NCBI RefSeq assembly: GCF_017908035.1
Contig: NZ_JAEQMU010000005.1
Coordinates: 1-64,000 of the forward strand
Origin: Sphingobacterium tabacisoli
GTDB lineage: Bacteria > Bacteroidota > Bacteroidia > Sphingobacteriales > Sphingobacteriaceae
Length of the DNA: 64,000 nucleotides
Direction: 5' to 3'
A program made the translations under genes and the position numbers. Of the stretch, positions 36,156 through 46,247 are shown in pieces. The notes below the pieces were generated by a model. The model ran no database searches and was not told the DNA's origin. It worked only from the letters and a program-made list of their open reading frames with translations. Position 1 is the stretch's first letter, and the number at the start of each line of letters is the position of its first letter.

Positions 36156-37487
36156 ATGAAAAGATTCCAAAAAAACATTAAACTTTATATAGGCCTTGTA
36201 GCATGTGCCCTAGTAGCATCCTGCGCACCTGAAATAGACAATGCAAAGCCCAATGAAAATACAAGTAGTTCAAAACCCGATTTTTCCAAATATATCGCTA
36301 TAGGTAATTCGCTCACCGCCGGCTTTGCTGATGGAGGACTATATTTGGAAGGCCAACAGTTGGCTTTCCCGGTGTTGATTGCAGAAAAAATGAAGGCTCA
36401 TGGAGGAGGGGAATTCAAATCCCCTTTCTTTACAGAAAGTCAGTCCAATGGTTCGGGGTATATCCGCTTGAAAGCTTTGGTCAACGGGCAACCCGTAACC
36501 GAGCCTGTCACAGACAAACTAGCAGTCAGAGGTCTATCCCCCAACAATACGCCTTTATATACAAAATATACCGACGAGGTGAATAATCTTGGTGTTCCGG
36601 GAATGCGACTCGATATGGTTAATATTCAAGGACTCGGCTCCGTACAGGGTAATCCTTATTTTGAGAGACTGCTCACTGACCAGGCAGCGATGACAAGTTA
36701 TCGTGCTTTTGCGACATCCAAAAACCATACTTTTTTCTCTTTTAGCCTTGGGAACAATGACGCTTTGGGCTACGCCACCAATGGCGGCGTACAAAAACCG
36801 GATGGCACCAGCACCCTTACCGACATCAACACCTTTAGTAATAACCTGACAAACTTTATCACTGATTTAACGACTAACGGACGAAAGGGAGTCATTGCGA
36901 CTATCCCGGATGTGTCAGCAGTTCCGTTCCTCACCACAGTAACACGACAAGCCCTACTGCAGGCTGCTACTGCCGCTTCTCAGGCACAAGGAGGCCCAGC
37001 TGTTACCGCTCTTTTTATAGCAACTAAAACCGGCCCAAGACCTGCTACCGATAAAGACATGTTTGTTCTACCTTTTGCTTCTTCAGGCCTATTAGGAAAA
37101 CCTAATGATCAAAAAATCCCTTATGGTCTACATCCAAACAATCCTATTGAAAGCCAATATGTATTGGATGAAGCTGAGGTCGCAGAGGTCAAAACACGTA
37201 TTGACGAATACAACAAGAAGATACTAGAAGTGGCCAAAAGCAGAGATTTAGCGGTAGCTGACATCCACGCTTTCTTAAACAAGGTTAAAAATGGTTATGT
37301 CTATAATGGTATAGTCATTAGCAATAAATACATCACTGGAAATGTCTTTTCATTAGACGGCGTACACCTTACACCGATGGGCTATGCCATTATGGCTAAT
37401 ATCTTCATCGATGCGATCAACACCAAATACGGCACTCAACTCGACAAAGTCGATGCTATGCAGTACCGTGGGGTCAAGATGCCTTAA
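36156..37487 (+). CDS. SGNH/GDSL hydrolase lipoprotein
   Basis: 443 residues. Lipobox ending at Cys23 (LVASC). SGNH blocks: GNSLTAG with Ser52 (block I), LGNND (block III) and DGVHLTPMGYA with the catalytic Asp/His (block V). Predicted lipase/esterase anchored to the outer membrane. Its pairing with FadL suggests release of fatty acyl chains for uptake, which is inference. Strong terminator follows. Confidence 0.88.
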   Translation: MKRFQKNIKLYIGLVACALVASCAPEIDNAKPNENTSSSKPDFSKYIAIGNSLTAGFADGGLYLEGQQLAFPVLIAEKMKAHGGGEFKSPFFTESQSNGSGYIRLKALVNGQPVTEPVTDKLAVRGLSPNNTPLYTKYTDEVNNLGVPGMRLDMVNIQGLGSVQGNPYFERLLTDQAAMTSYRAFATSKNHTFFSFSLGNNDALGYATNGGVQKPDGTSTLTDINTFSNNLTNFITDLTTNGRKGVIATIPDVSAVPFLTTVTRQALLQAATAASQAQGGPAVTALFIATKTGPRPATDKDMFVLPFASSGLLGKPNDQKIPYGLHPNNPIESQYVLDEAEVAEVKTRIDEYNKKILEVAKSRDLAVADIHAFLNKVKNGYVYNGIVISNKYITGNVFSLDGVHLTPMGYAIMANIFIDAINTKYGTQLDKVDAMQYRGVKMP

Positions 37488-37511
37488 AAAGATAATGAAT
37501 CCTACATGCTA

Positions 37512-37546
37512 AAAAAAGGCACCTTCGTCAACAGGGTGCCTTTTTT
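37512..37546 (+). terminator. Terminator after the SGNH gene
   Basis: AAAAAAGGCACC (37512-37523) with GGTGCCTTTTTT (37535-37546), 11-base loop. Confidence 0.9.
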
Positions 37547-37670
37547 AGTGCAAGCTCTTTTTTAGACCAAGCATTTTAACTAAGTTTGATAGACAATTGA
37601 GAGGTCGCTATACGACTTCACCCTACCGATACCCACAGGTATTGGTAATGGATAACAAAACAGTAAACAG

Positions 37671-38087
37671 ATGAAAACAGTATTACAACGCGTCAATAAC
37701 GCTGTGCATTTTGAGGCATCCAGTCCATCCTCTACAGTCAAGATTAATATCGATGGTCCAGCATCTATAGGTGGTGAAGAGAAAGGCGTACGTCCTATGG
37801 AACTCGTATTGATGGCATTAGGCTCATGTAGTGTATTCGATCTAACGACAATCTTACAAAAACAACGACAGGATATTCAGGATATCCGAGTAGAAGTAGA
37901 AGGAGACCGTCGAGAAGAAATCCCTAACATTTTCACCAAAATCCATATTAGCTTCTACCTAAAGGGGGATATCGATGAGATCAAGGCTCAAAAAGCCGCT
38001 GAGCTTGCCGTAAAGAAATATTGTTCAGTACATGACATGCTTGCTGCAGGAGGTGTTGACATCACCTACAGTATCAAGATAAATTAA
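37671..38087 (+). CDS. OsmC-family peroxidase
   Basis: 138 residues. Two conserved cysteines: C53 in MALGSCSVFDL and a second in KKYCSVHDML near residue 118, the redox pair of OsmC/Ohr proteins. Reduces organic hydroperoxides or handles similar thiol chemistry; which of OsmC, Ohr or YhfA type is not certain. Converges on DUF2157. Confidence 0.85.
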   Translation: MKTVLQRVNNAVHFEASSPSSTVKINIDGPASIGGEEKGVRPMELVLMALGSCSVFDLTTILQKQRQDIQDIRVEVEGDRREEIPNIFTKIHISFYLKGDIDEIKAQKAAELAVKKYCSVHDMLAAGGVDITYSIKIN

Positions 38088-38093
38088 GAACAA

Positions 38094-38113
38094 AGCACTT
38101 CTTAAGAGGTGCT
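38094..38113. terminator. Palindrome between convergent OsmC and DUF2157 genes
   Basis: AGCACTTCTTAAGAGGTGCT is nearly self-complementary (one T-G pair) and includes the DUF2157 stop codon. Probable bidirectional stop signal; T-runs are short. Confidence 0.5.
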
Positions 38114-39148
38114 CTGTTTCTTCCATATCTTTTCAGACCAACGTCCTACCAACCAAAAAGAAATCGCCAGGACTAGAAAGAATATTGTACGGTTGATATT
38201 ATCCCAAAGGTATTCTACAAAACGGGTATAAAGATTCAGAAGAAAAAACACAAATCCAATATCCCGTAGCACCGCATCTTTCTTCTTTAATCCGTAAAGC
38301 GCCAAAGCCAACGACACCGCTATTGCCAATAATCCCCAATATAAAATTTCATATTGCCGTATTTGGGTCCAAGCTTCAAAATCGCTGTAATTTCCAAAGA
38401 TAGAGAGACACCATAAGGCAATCATTGTATACAGCAGACCTATCACAAAGCTAGTAGACTGGAACTCAACCAACGCACTCCAGCGCGGTTGAATCCAAAT
38501 TGAAAATGCGGTGAGCAGGGCACCAAAAATAGTGAAGCGTAATGGGAAGTTCATCCCCCAAAATTTCCACCCCCACTCGCTATGCAATGCCGTCTCCGTA
38601 GCAAACCATACCCCCAATGCAACCAGGGTGAATACCCATATCAGCTTTGATTTTAATTTGACAGCCAACACGGCATAAATTAAAATCGAAATAAAAAAGA
38701 GTATCGTAAAATAGTGCGTATTACGGTCTAAAATCTGTCCTAAAAAGCCAATACTTGCAGCTGTAGAAAAAGCACCCGACAACATCAACGTTTCATTGGA
38801 GAAGGTCTTATCGGGATACCGTTTTTTATTCCGAAATCCAAGCGTATAGAAAGCTATCGCCAATCCGGCGAAGAACAGGCAGAACACAATATTCGGTGTT
38901 TCGTAGAATTGCTCCACAAAGCGGACCAACATATCGTCTGCAAAAAGAGAGACAACAGAAAAAATCAACGAAGCCAATGCTACCCAAAATGCATACCGTG
39001 CCAGAACCTTCCATTCAAAACTACGTTCATCTATATTTTCCTGCAGTTCCCGCACTTTATCTTCCTCTAATAGCTTCTGTTCATACCAGTGCTGCAACGC
39101 CTGATCTACAACTTCTTTATCTTGCTTACTTAAATCTAGTTTCTTCAC
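38102..39148 (-). CDS. DUF2157-family integral membrane protein
   Basis: 348 residues with about ten transmembrane helices and a cytoplasmic N-terminal part (DKEVVDQALQHWYEQKLLEE). Fits the DUF2157 family of unknown function. The start is GTG at 39148, preceded by GGGG-rich sequence that may act as a ribosome-binding site. Confidence 0.78.
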   Translation of the reverse strand: MKKLDLSKQDKEVVDQALQHWYEQKLLEEDKVRELQENIDERSFEWKVLARYAFWVALASLIFSVVSLFADDMLVRFVEQFYETPNIVFCLFFAGLAIAFYTLGFRNKKRYPDKTFSNETLMLSGAFSTAASIGFLGQILDRNTHYFTILFFISILIYAVLAVKLKSKLIWVFTLVALGVWFATETALHSEWGWKFWGMNFPLRFTIFGALLTAFSIWIQPRWSALVEFQSTSFVIGLLYTMIALWCLSIFGNYSDFEAWTQIRQYEILYWGLLAIAVSLALALYGLKKKDAVLRDIGFVFFLLNLYTRFVEYLWDNINRTIFFLVLAISFWLVGRWSEKIWKKQSTS

Positions 39149-39253
39149 AAATTCCCCGGTTTAATTAGTACAATTTACAAATAAAAGCATTATTAATATT
39201 AAAAAAGCTAAACTAGACCGAAGTCCTTTCTATAAAGTCCAATTAATATTCAG

Positions 39254-39261
39254 TAACTTTG
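39254..39261 (+). promoter_or_regulatory. Bacteroidota-type -7 element of uvrA
   Basis: TAACTTTG matches TAnnTTTG; ATG is 25 bp downstream at 39286. The -33 box is weak (CCTTTC at about 39225). Confidence 0.6.
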
Positions 39262-39285
39262 CAAGTTGCAAAAACTTAACGTTCC

Positions 39286-42138
39286 ATGTCAAAAACAAAA
39301 GCAGTAGATTTAGGAGATCAAAATGAAGTTGAGGTATTTGGTGCCCGAGTCCACAACCTCAAAAACATAGACATCTCATTCCCGAGAAACGAATTAGTGG
39401 TGATAACCGGGCTAAGCGGTTCTGGCAAATCATCCTTAGCTTTTGACACGATATATGCTGAGGGCCAGCGTCGCTATATGGAGACGTTTTCTGCTTATAG
39501 CCGTCAGTTTTTAGGCGGCATGGAGCGTCCCGATGTCGACAAGATATCTGGATTAAGTCCGGTAATTTCAATCGAACAAAAAACAACGAGCAAAAACCCA
39601 AGATCTACGGTAGGAACGATTACTGAGATATACGATTTCTTACGTCTATTATATGCTCGCGCCAGTGAAGCGTTCTCTTTCGTGAGTGGCAAACGGATGC
39701 AACGTATGTCCGAAGATCAGATTGTAGACCGCATCCTAGAAGATTTTGACAAAGAAGCCATTTATATTTTAGCACCTATTGTCAAAGGACGTAAGGGACA
39801 TTACAGAGAGTTATTTGAACAGATCCGAAAACAAGGGTATACCAAAGTACGTGTTGATGGGGAATTGCTAGAATTAGTACCCAAAATGCAGGTTGACCGC
39901 TACAAAATACACGATATCGAAATTGTTGTCGACCGATTGATGGTCGAAGAGCAAGATCGCAAACGCCTGTACACTTCCGTATTACAGGCGATGAAAGCGG
40001 CCAAAGGTATTATCAAGATAGCAAATAAAGAAAACACAAAAGAGCAGTTCTTCAGCCGTTATCTTATGGATGCCGAATCGGGCATATCCTATGATGAACC
40101 GCAACCCAACACCTTCTCTTTCAACTCTCCCTATGGAGCATGTCCTAAATGTGATGGTTTGGGTTATATATTCGAAATTGACAAAAGCACCGTTATACCA
40201 GACCGCAAACTCAGTATACAAAAGGGAGCAATCATACCGCTAGGTCCTTCACGCGAATCATGGAACTTTGCCGTATTAAAAGCGGTAGCACAAAGATTCG
40301 AATTCTCACTGACCACCCCTGTTGAAAAACTGACAGAAGAGCAGATCGACACCATTTTGTTTGGTGCAGAAGAACCGATCTCCCTTACGGTATCTTATGG
40401 TTCATACGGTGCACGGGAATACAAAGTCAGTTTCTCCGGTATATTTAAAATGCTGGAAGAATATGGAGGAAAGACCAGCGACGACGCACCAGCCTTGGAG
40501 GATTACAGAACCAAAGTCTGCTGCCCTATTTGCCAGGGAGCCCGACTAAAACAGGAGTCACTTCATTTTAGAATTGACAACAAAAACATCAGTGAGCTCG
40601 CTGCGATGGATATTTCCTCATTAATGAACTGGCTTGAGAATATCGAAGAACGCATTGACGAACGTCAAAAGATAATCGCTGTAGAAATCCTTAAGGAAAT
40701 ACGCACACGTTTAGGATTCTTATTAGACGTTGGGCTAAACTACCTCAGCCTGGACCGTTCTTCCAAAACATTATCTGGAGGGGAAGCGCAACGTATACGC
40801 CTGGCGACACAGATAGGTTCACAATTGGTCAATGTATTGTATATACTCGATGAGCCTAGTATCGGTCTCCACCAACGGGACAATGAGCGTTTGATTAATT
40901 CCTTAAAAAATCTACGGGACATCGGCAACTCGGTATTGGTTGTCGAGCATGATAAGGACATGATACTCCATGCAGATTACGTCATAGACATGGGACCGGC
41001 AGCAGGGATTCATGGTGGTCAAGTCGTAGCTGAGGGCACACCAAAACAGATTTTAAAAGCTAACTCCCTAACTGCTGACTATTTAAATGGCAAAAAGGAA
41101 GTTCAAATTCCTAAGAAACGCCGAGATGGAAATGGTCATACCTTATCCTTGAAAGGTGCTACCGGAAATAACCTAAAGAATGTATCTGTAGACTTCCCTT
41201 TGGGCAAATTGATATTGGTAACTGGTGTATCGGGTTCTGGCAAGTCCAGCTTGATCACGGGCACCCTCTATCCTATCCTGAACAAACACTTCTTTAGAGC
41301 CAAAGCCACGCCTATGCCTTACAAAAGTATAGAGGGCTTGGAGCATATTGACAAAGTCATCGAAATAGACCAAAGCCCTATTGGCCGTACCCCTAGATCT
41401 AACCCCTCGACCTATACAGGAGTCTTTTCGGATATCCGTACACTCTTTGTACAGTTGCCGGAGGCAAAGATCAGAGGTTATAAACCGGGACAGTTTTCAT
41501 TTAATGTCAAAGGTGGACGTTGTGAGACCTGTCAAGGTGCAGGCATGAAAATCATCGAGATGAACTTTCTTCCCGATGTACAGGTGCCTTGCGAGACTTG
41601 TCATGGCAAACGCTACAATAGAGAGACATTAGAGGTCAGATATAAAGGCAAATCGATCTCCGACGTCCTGGATATGAGTATACACGATGCTGTAGCTTTC
41701 TTTGAGCATATTCCATCGATACACCGTAAGATAAAAACTTTGGAAGATGTTGGGCTGGGGTACATCACCTTAGGGCAATCATCAACTACTCTTTCCGGTG
41801 GAGAGGCCCAACGGGTCAAACTCGCCACGGAGCTTTCCAAAAAAGATACCGGAAATACCTTTTACATCCTAGATGAGCCAACCACAGGTCTCCATTTTGA
41901 AGATGTCAATGTCCTTTTAGGGGTCATCAACAGACTCGTAGATCGTGGCAATAGTGTATTGATTATTGAACACAATCTCGATGTCATCAAGACAGCCGAC
42001 TGGGTTATTGATATGGGGCCTGAAGGCGGAAAAGAAGGCGGAAAATTAATGTTTGCAGGACTACCTGAAGATTTAATCAAGCAGAAGAAAAGTGAGACGG
42101 GGCGTTTCTTAAAAGAGGAAATGACCGGCCGTCAATAA
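39286..42138 (+). CDS. uvrA: Excinuclease ABC subunit A
   Basis: 950 residues, full length. Nucleotide excision repair damage sensor. Two ABC modules: Walker A GLSGSGKSSLAF and GVSGSGKSSLI, signatures LSGGEAQRIRLA and LSGGEAQRVKLA, and Zn-finger pairs CPKCDGLGY, CPICQGARL, CETCQGAG and CETCHGKRYN. Binds UvrB. Own promoter upstream; the methyltransferase ATG lies 4 bases after the stop, so one operon. Confidence 0.98.
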   Translation: MSKTKAVDLGDQNEVEVFGARVHNLKNIDISFPRNELVVITGLSGSGKSSLAFDTIYAEGQRRYMETFSAYSRQFLGGMERPDVDKISGLSPVISIEQKTTSKNPRSTVGTITEIYDFLRLLYARASEAFSFVSGKRMQRMSEDQIVDRILEDFDKEAIYILAPIVKGRKGHYRELFEQIRKQGYTKVRVDGELLELVPKMQVDRYKIHDIEIVVDRLMVEEQDRKRLYTSVLQAMKAAKGIIKIANKENTKEQFFSRYLMDAESGISYDEPQPNTFSFNSPYGACPKCDGLGYIFEIDKSTVIPDRKLSIQKGAIIPLGPSRESWNFAVLKAVAQRFEFSLTTPVEKLTEEQIDTILFGAEEPISLTVSYGSYGAREYKVSFSGIFKMLEEYGGKTSDDAPALEDYRTKVCCPICQGARLKQESLHFRIDNKNISELAAMDISSLMNWLENIEERIDERQKIIAVEILKEIRTRLGFLLDVGLNYLSLDRSSKTLSGGEAQRIRLATQIGSQLVNVLYILDEPSIGLHQRDNERLINSLKNLRDIGNSVLVVEHDKDMILHADYVIDMGPAAGIHGGQVVAEGTPKQILKANSLTADYLNGKKEVQIPKKRRDGNGHTLSLKGATGNNLKNVSVDFPLGKLILVTGVSGSGKSSLITGTLYPILNKHFFRAKATPMPYKSIEGLEHIDKVIEIDQSPIGRTPRSNPSTYTGVFSDIRTLFVQLPEAKIRGYKPGQFSFNVKGGRCETCQGAGMKIIEMNFLPDVQVPCETCHGKRYNRETLEVRYKGKSISDVLDMSIHDAVAFFEHIPSIHRKIKTLEDVGLGYITLGQSSTTLSGGEAQRVKLATELSKKDTGNTFYILDEPTTGLHFEDVNVLLGVINRLVDRGNSVLIIEHNLDVIKTADWVIDMGPEGGKEGGKLMFAGLPEDLIKQKKSETGRFLKEEMTGRQ

Positions 42139-42141
42139 TCT

Positions 42142-42879
42142 ATGGAAAATGAAGTGAACCAAACGGGTAGAAAAAATATTTATGACCCACAATTTGTAAA
42201 GAACCTGTTCAATACCATGTCAGGTTCTTACGAAAGAATGAATTATATCACTTCTTTTGGCTTTTCCATCCGATGGCGAAAACAATTCCTCAGGAAACTA
42301 ACTCCTTCAAGGGAAAAACTAAATGTTCTTGACTTGCTATCTGGCCTGGGAGAGAATTGGAGTTACTTAAAGAAGCACTTTCCCCAGTCTAATTTTCATG
42401 CACTGGATTTTTCAGAGGCAATGCTTTCGAAATCTACGCCCAAAGGAGAGCGTATATTTGGCAAACAGTTGACCCTATTCTCGGATGATGTATTGAAAAA
42501 TCGTCTACCGTCGTCCCACTATGATATCGTGACCTGCGCCTATGGCCTCAAGACCTTCAACAACAGCCAGCTAGACATACTCGCCCAAGAGCTCAGTAGA
42601 GTGCTCAGGCCCAATGGTCAATTTACATTTATTGAAGTATCTGTTCCTCAATCCCGGATACTGGCTTTTTTTTACGGACTATACCTAGGTCATATCATTC
42701 CAGTCTTAGGAAAGCTATTCCTAGGAAATCCATCAGATTATAAAATGCTATGGATTTACACCAAGAGTTTCCAAAATACCCAGCAGATTCAAGAAATCTT
42801 TAGTCGATATAATCTGGAATTAGAGATAGACTCCTATTTTTTTGGTTGTGCCACCGGTATACATGGTTTTAAGAAGTAA
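42142..42879 (+). CDS. UbiE/COQ5-like SAM methyltransferase
   Basis: 245 residues. N-terminal LFNTMSGSYERMNYITSFGFSIRWRK matches UbiE family architecture, then a SAM site in altered form, VLDLLSGLGEN (62-72), acidic residue in LDFSEAML, and IEVSVPQ. Compared with MenG/UbiE the glycine loop is modified, so I would not assign it to menaquinone synthesis without other evidence. Its 3' end overlaps folC by 11 bp tail to tail. Confidence 0.75.
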   Translation: MENEVNQTGRKNIYDPQFVKNLFNTMSGSYERMNYITSFGFSIRWRKQFLRKLTPSREKLNVLDLLSGLGENWSYLKKHFPQSNFHALDFSEAMLSKSTPKGERIFGKQLTLFSDDVLKNRLPSSHYDIVTCAYGLKTFNNSQLDILAQELSRVLRPNGQFTFIEVSVPQSRILAFFYGLYLGHIIPVLGKLFLGNPSDYKMLWIYTKSFQNTQQIQEIFSRYNLELEIDSYFFGCATGIHGFKK

Positions 42880-44167
42880 TACTACTCAATACCTCCGCAA
42901 CAACGAAATTAGACCCTCCTACAAATATTAAGTCTCCAACTTGATAAGCATCTTTAGCCGCCGCTAGCGCATTGACTACAGTGCCACACTCTTGCCCTTT
43001 CAAGCCATAAGTAAAAGCCTTTGCTGCCAACTCCATAGCACTCATCGCTCTAGGCATATCAGGACTAGAGAAATAATAGGTTGCATCTTTTGGCAGATAT
43101 GGCAACATATGATCCAAGTCCTTATCTTTCATCGCACCGATCACGACATGCAACTTCTTAAAATGGACCTCTGTCAGATTTTTAATGACCTCTTTAATAC
43201 CATCTTCATTATGTCCTGTATCACATATGATCAGTGGATCTGTAGATATCGTCTGCCAGCGCCCTTGGAGTCCTGTCCGCGCCTGTACCTGTGCCAATCC
43301 TTCCTTTAGCCGATCTTCAGGAATCTCATAGCCCAAACCCCGAAGTTGCTCCACTACAGCCAGTACCCCTAGCACGTTTTTCAACTGATAGGAACCCGTC
43401 AAATCCAAGTCGTAAACCTCTTTAGCTGCGGCGGACAGGACCTCTACCTGCTGCAGGATATCCGTCTTACTAATACGCTTGACCTTAAAGACCTGATCGG
43501 CAAAAGTTAATGGAGCATTACACCTTAATGCTGTATCGATAAAAACGGGTGCGGTTATAGGATGTGTTTCCGAAACAACAATAGGCGTATTCGATTTGAT
43601 AATCCCCGCCTTTTCGATTGCGATCTCCGTTAAGGTATCCCCCAGAAGATTCATATGATCCATACCGATATTCGTAATCAAGGCAACATCAGGATGAATT
43701 ATATTCGTGCTATCCAATCGCCCTCCCAATCCAACTTCAATAATCGCCACATCGACCTGCTCTGTAGCAAAGTAATCAAAAGCCATCGCTACAGTAGCTT
43801 CAAAAAAAGAAGGTTGCACCGCTTCAATCAGTTCCTTTTGCCTATTTACATAATCTACGACAAATTGAGCATCGATCTGCTGTCCATCAATACGGATACG
43901 CTCTCGAAAATCAACTAAATGGGGAGACGTGTATAGCCCAGTACGGTAGCCTGAGGCGCTCAATATAGAGGCCAGCATATGGGATGAAGATCCCTTACCG
44001 TTTGTCCCTCCTACATGTATCGTTTTATACCTATTCTGCGGATTGCCAATCGCATCACATAGGGCGATGGTTCGATCCAAATCCTTTTTATATGCCGAAG
44101 CACCATCTCTTGTAAACATAGGCAATCGACTGTATAGATAGTCGATTGCCTCTGTATAAGTATACAT
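42869..44167 (-). CDS. folC: Bifunctional folylpolyglutamate / dihydrofolate synthase
   Basis: 432 residues. Adds glutamate to folates; P-loop GGTNGKGS (53-60) with the Mur ligase fold and GLGGRLDSTN. Last gene of the leftward TPR-to-TonB transcription unit, 10 bp after the TonB stop. Placement after envelope genes is common in Bacteroidota genomes. Confidence 0.94.
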   Translation of the reverse strand: MYTYTEAIDYLYSRLPMFTRDGASAYKKDLDRTIALCDAIGNPQNRYKTIHVGGTNGKGSSSHMLASILSASGYRTGLYTSPHLVDFRERIRIDGQQIDAQFVVDYVNRQKELIEAVQPSFFEATVAMAFDYFATEQVDVAIIEVGLGGRLDSTNIIHPDVALITNIGMDHMNLLGDTLTEIAIEKAGIIKSNTPIVVSETHPITAPVFIDTALRCNAPLTFADQVFKVKRISKTDILQQVEVLSAAAKEVYDLDLTGSYQLKNVLGVLAVVEQLRGLGYEIPEDRLKEGLAQVQARTGLQGRWQTISTDPLIICDTGHNEDGIKEVIKNLTEVHFKKLHVVIGAMKDKDLDHMLPYLPKDATYYFSSPDMPRAMSAMELAAKAFTYGLKGQECGTVVNALAAAKDAYQVGDLIFVGGSNFVVAEVLSSITS

Positions 44168-44176
44168 AAGTGATTC

Positions 44177-45001
44177 TTATCTTAATTTAAAATTGAATTT
44201 GATAATCCCGGTTTGACTATCTGGAGCATTATCGATCTGGTTCAATCGTGCTCCCCTTACAGCCCGCTCGCACTTGGACCAAAGATCACCATCGGATATA
44301 GTTGTCCCTTTAGCACCAGCACGGGCATAGGTGATCACCCCATTCTTATCCACTTTGAACTCCACCGCCACTATACCTGCCTGTTGTCCTTTATCATCTA
44401 TCTTGGGCGGAACTGTAAACTTACGGTTGGCCAATGAAATCATGGCATTACCGAAGCCCGAACCACCTTCGCCATAGTTTGACGCGAGAGGATCCCCCAG
44501 ATTAGATCCTTGGTTTCCGGCTGTACTGCCTGTTCCGTCTCCGGCCCCGCTACCATTATTTTTTTTACCTTTATATAAGGCATTCGAATTGACTGCAGGT
44601 GTACTCGTTTTCGTTTCTTTTGTGGTCTCTGCTGCTGGAGTTTTGACAGCCTTCTCCGCTTTAGCAACGGCCGGTGCATCTTCCATATCCTGTGTAGCTA
44701 CAGTTTTATCAGCCACCTGTTGCGTAGGTGTTGGCGTAGGCGTCTCTGTAGGTACAATCCGATCAGGCTGTACATTATTTGCATTTTCATCCATTGAGGG
44801 CTCTTCCACGTTCATATAATCATCCCCCATCCCCTCTTCAGAAGTACCGTAATTGACCACAATTCCCCCCATACCAAATTCTGGGATCTCAGGTTGTCCA
44901 AACACAACAAAGAAACCAATCACCCCCAATACAACCATTACTAGCGCGGAATAACCCAACGCTTTAGGCATATTATTTTCTTCTTTAAGATGGTAGTACA
45001 T
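44177..45001 (-). CDS. TonB-family energy transducer
   Basis: 274 residues. One N-terminal transmembrane segment (about 16-36), a Pro/Thr-rich linker (PTETPTPTPTQQV), a Ser/Gly-rich stretch, and a C-terminal TonB-like domain (VPPKIDDKGQQAGIVAVEFKVDKNGV). Transmits proton-motive energy from ExbBD to the outer membrane. Starts at ATG 45001, with a short cytoplasmic segment MYYHLKEENN as in related proteins; 44971 is the alternative. Confidence 0.85.
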   Translation of the reverse strand: MYYHLKEENNMPKALGYSALVMVVLGVIGFFVVFGQPEIPEFGMGGIVVNYGTSEEGMGDDYMNVEEPSMDENANNVQPDRIVPTETPTPTPTQQVADKTVATQDMEDAPAVAKAEKAVKTPAAETTKETKTSTPAVNSNALYKGKKNNGSGAGDGTGSTAGNQGSNLGDPLASNYGEGGSGFGNAMISLANRKFTVPPKIDDKGQQAGIVAVEFKVDKNGVITYARAGAKGTTISDGDLWSKCERAVRGARLNQIDNAPDSQTGIIKFNFKLR

Positions 45002-45083
45002 GTATCAAAATTAAAAAATCAAAATTAAAAAGTCAAAAATCAATCCAGGGTGATTTTAACCTTCTAAATCGACATATTACATT

Positions 45084-45491
45084 CTAGTCTTTTTTCGGTT
45101 CCGTTGCTAAAACCAACTTGATCTTCAATCTATTGGCAACATCCATAACCGAAATTACATTCTGAATGGGCACCGTACTGTCTGCATACAACATAATAGT
45201 GACCTCTTCTCCGGCATTCATCTGCGATTGTAAAGCCTGCTCTAATGCCTCATAGGGTACAACCGCTTTATCCACGTGATATGCTAGATCACTGGTTATA
45301 GAAACGGTAATCGTCTTTTTAGCGACCGACTGCTCACCGGCACTCGACTTGGGCAACAACAGCTTTACGACCTGAGGATTTGCCACTGCAGATGCCAATA
45401 GGAAGAACAACATCAGAAAAAACATGATGTCATTCAACGCCGCGGTATGAACCTCGGCGGTTGGCTTTCCTCGTCTATTTCTTAAGTTCAT
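45084..45491 (-). CDS. exbD: ExbD/TolR-family protein
   Basis: 135 residues. Cytoplasmic N-terminus, one transmembrane segment (about 19-37) carrying the essential aspartate D21 in ALNDIMFFLMLF, then a periplasmic domain. Forms the proton-driven stator with ExbB. 18 bp from exbB. Confidence 0.9.
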   Translation of the reverse strand: MNLRNRRGKPTAEVHTAALNDIMFFLMLFFLLASAVANPQVVKLLLPKSSAGEQSVAKKTITVSITSDLAYHVDKAVVPYEALEQALQSQMNAGEEVTIMLYADSTVPIQNVISVMDVANRLKIKLVLATEPKKD

Positions 45492-45509
45492 ATTTGCAAA
45501 AGTAATAAG

Positions 45510-46211
45510 TTAGACCCCTGGCTCATCCAATAAATCAATGAACTCAACAGCTTCCGTTTCCATTTTCAAAATAAGGCGCTCAACCATCATATTTAAAATA
45601 TGGTAGCCTATATAAGCCAAAATACCAATTGTCAAACCTGACGCCGAAGCGATCATCTTCACATATAGACCTCCTGATACGGAACCGATATCGATACCAC
45701 CAGCAATCTCTACATCACGAAAAATCTGGATAACTCCAAATATCGTACCCACAAAACCAAGCATCGGCGCAATACCGGCAATAATTCCCAGTATATTAAT
45801 ATTTTTTTCCAAACGGGACACTTCAAGCTTACCTGCATTTTCAATCGCGGCTTCGATATCCTTAATAGGACGTCCAACCCTGGTCAAACCTTTTTGCAAC
45901 ATACGGGCTAGCGCTGAATTACTAGAACGACAAACCGCTATAGCCGAATCCAATTTACCGGACAGTACGTTACTTTTAATCTGTGCCATCAATCCGCCAT
46001 CTGCCTTGGACGCATTACGAATCGTAATATAACGTTCGATAAAAATAACGAGTCCCAAGAAAAACAATAAAAGAATAGGGATCATGATCCAACCACCTTT
46101 CATCATAAGCTGAAGCAGGTTCAGATTGTCCTGCGGAGCGGCTAGCTGTATCGATTGCTGTTGTACTTGGTTGAGAGTATCTACGGGTAGATTGCTTTGT
46201 AATAATGACAT
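45510..46211 (-). CDS. exbB: ExbB/TolQ/MotA-family proton channel
   Basis: 233 residues, three transmembrane helices (about 41-63, 138-162, 185-210). Signature GIAPMLGFVGTIFGVIQIF and SASGLTIGILAYIGYH present. Energy-supplying partner of ExbD and the TonB protein in this operon. Confidence 0.92.
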   Translation of the reverse strand: MSLLQSNLPVDTLNQVQQQSIQLAAPQDNLNLLQLMMKGGWIMIPILLLFFLGLVIFIERYITIRNASKADGGLMAQIKSNVLSGKLDSAIAVCRSSNSALARMLQKGLTRVGRPIKDIEAAIENAGKLEVSRLEKNINILGIIAGIAPMLGFVGTIFGVIQIFRDVEIAGGIDIGSVSGGLYVKMIASASGLTIGILAYIGYHILNMMVERLILKMETEAVEFIDLLDEPGV

Positions 46212-46247
46212 AGCGTTAAAAAATATTTATTTGGGTTTATGTTCTTT

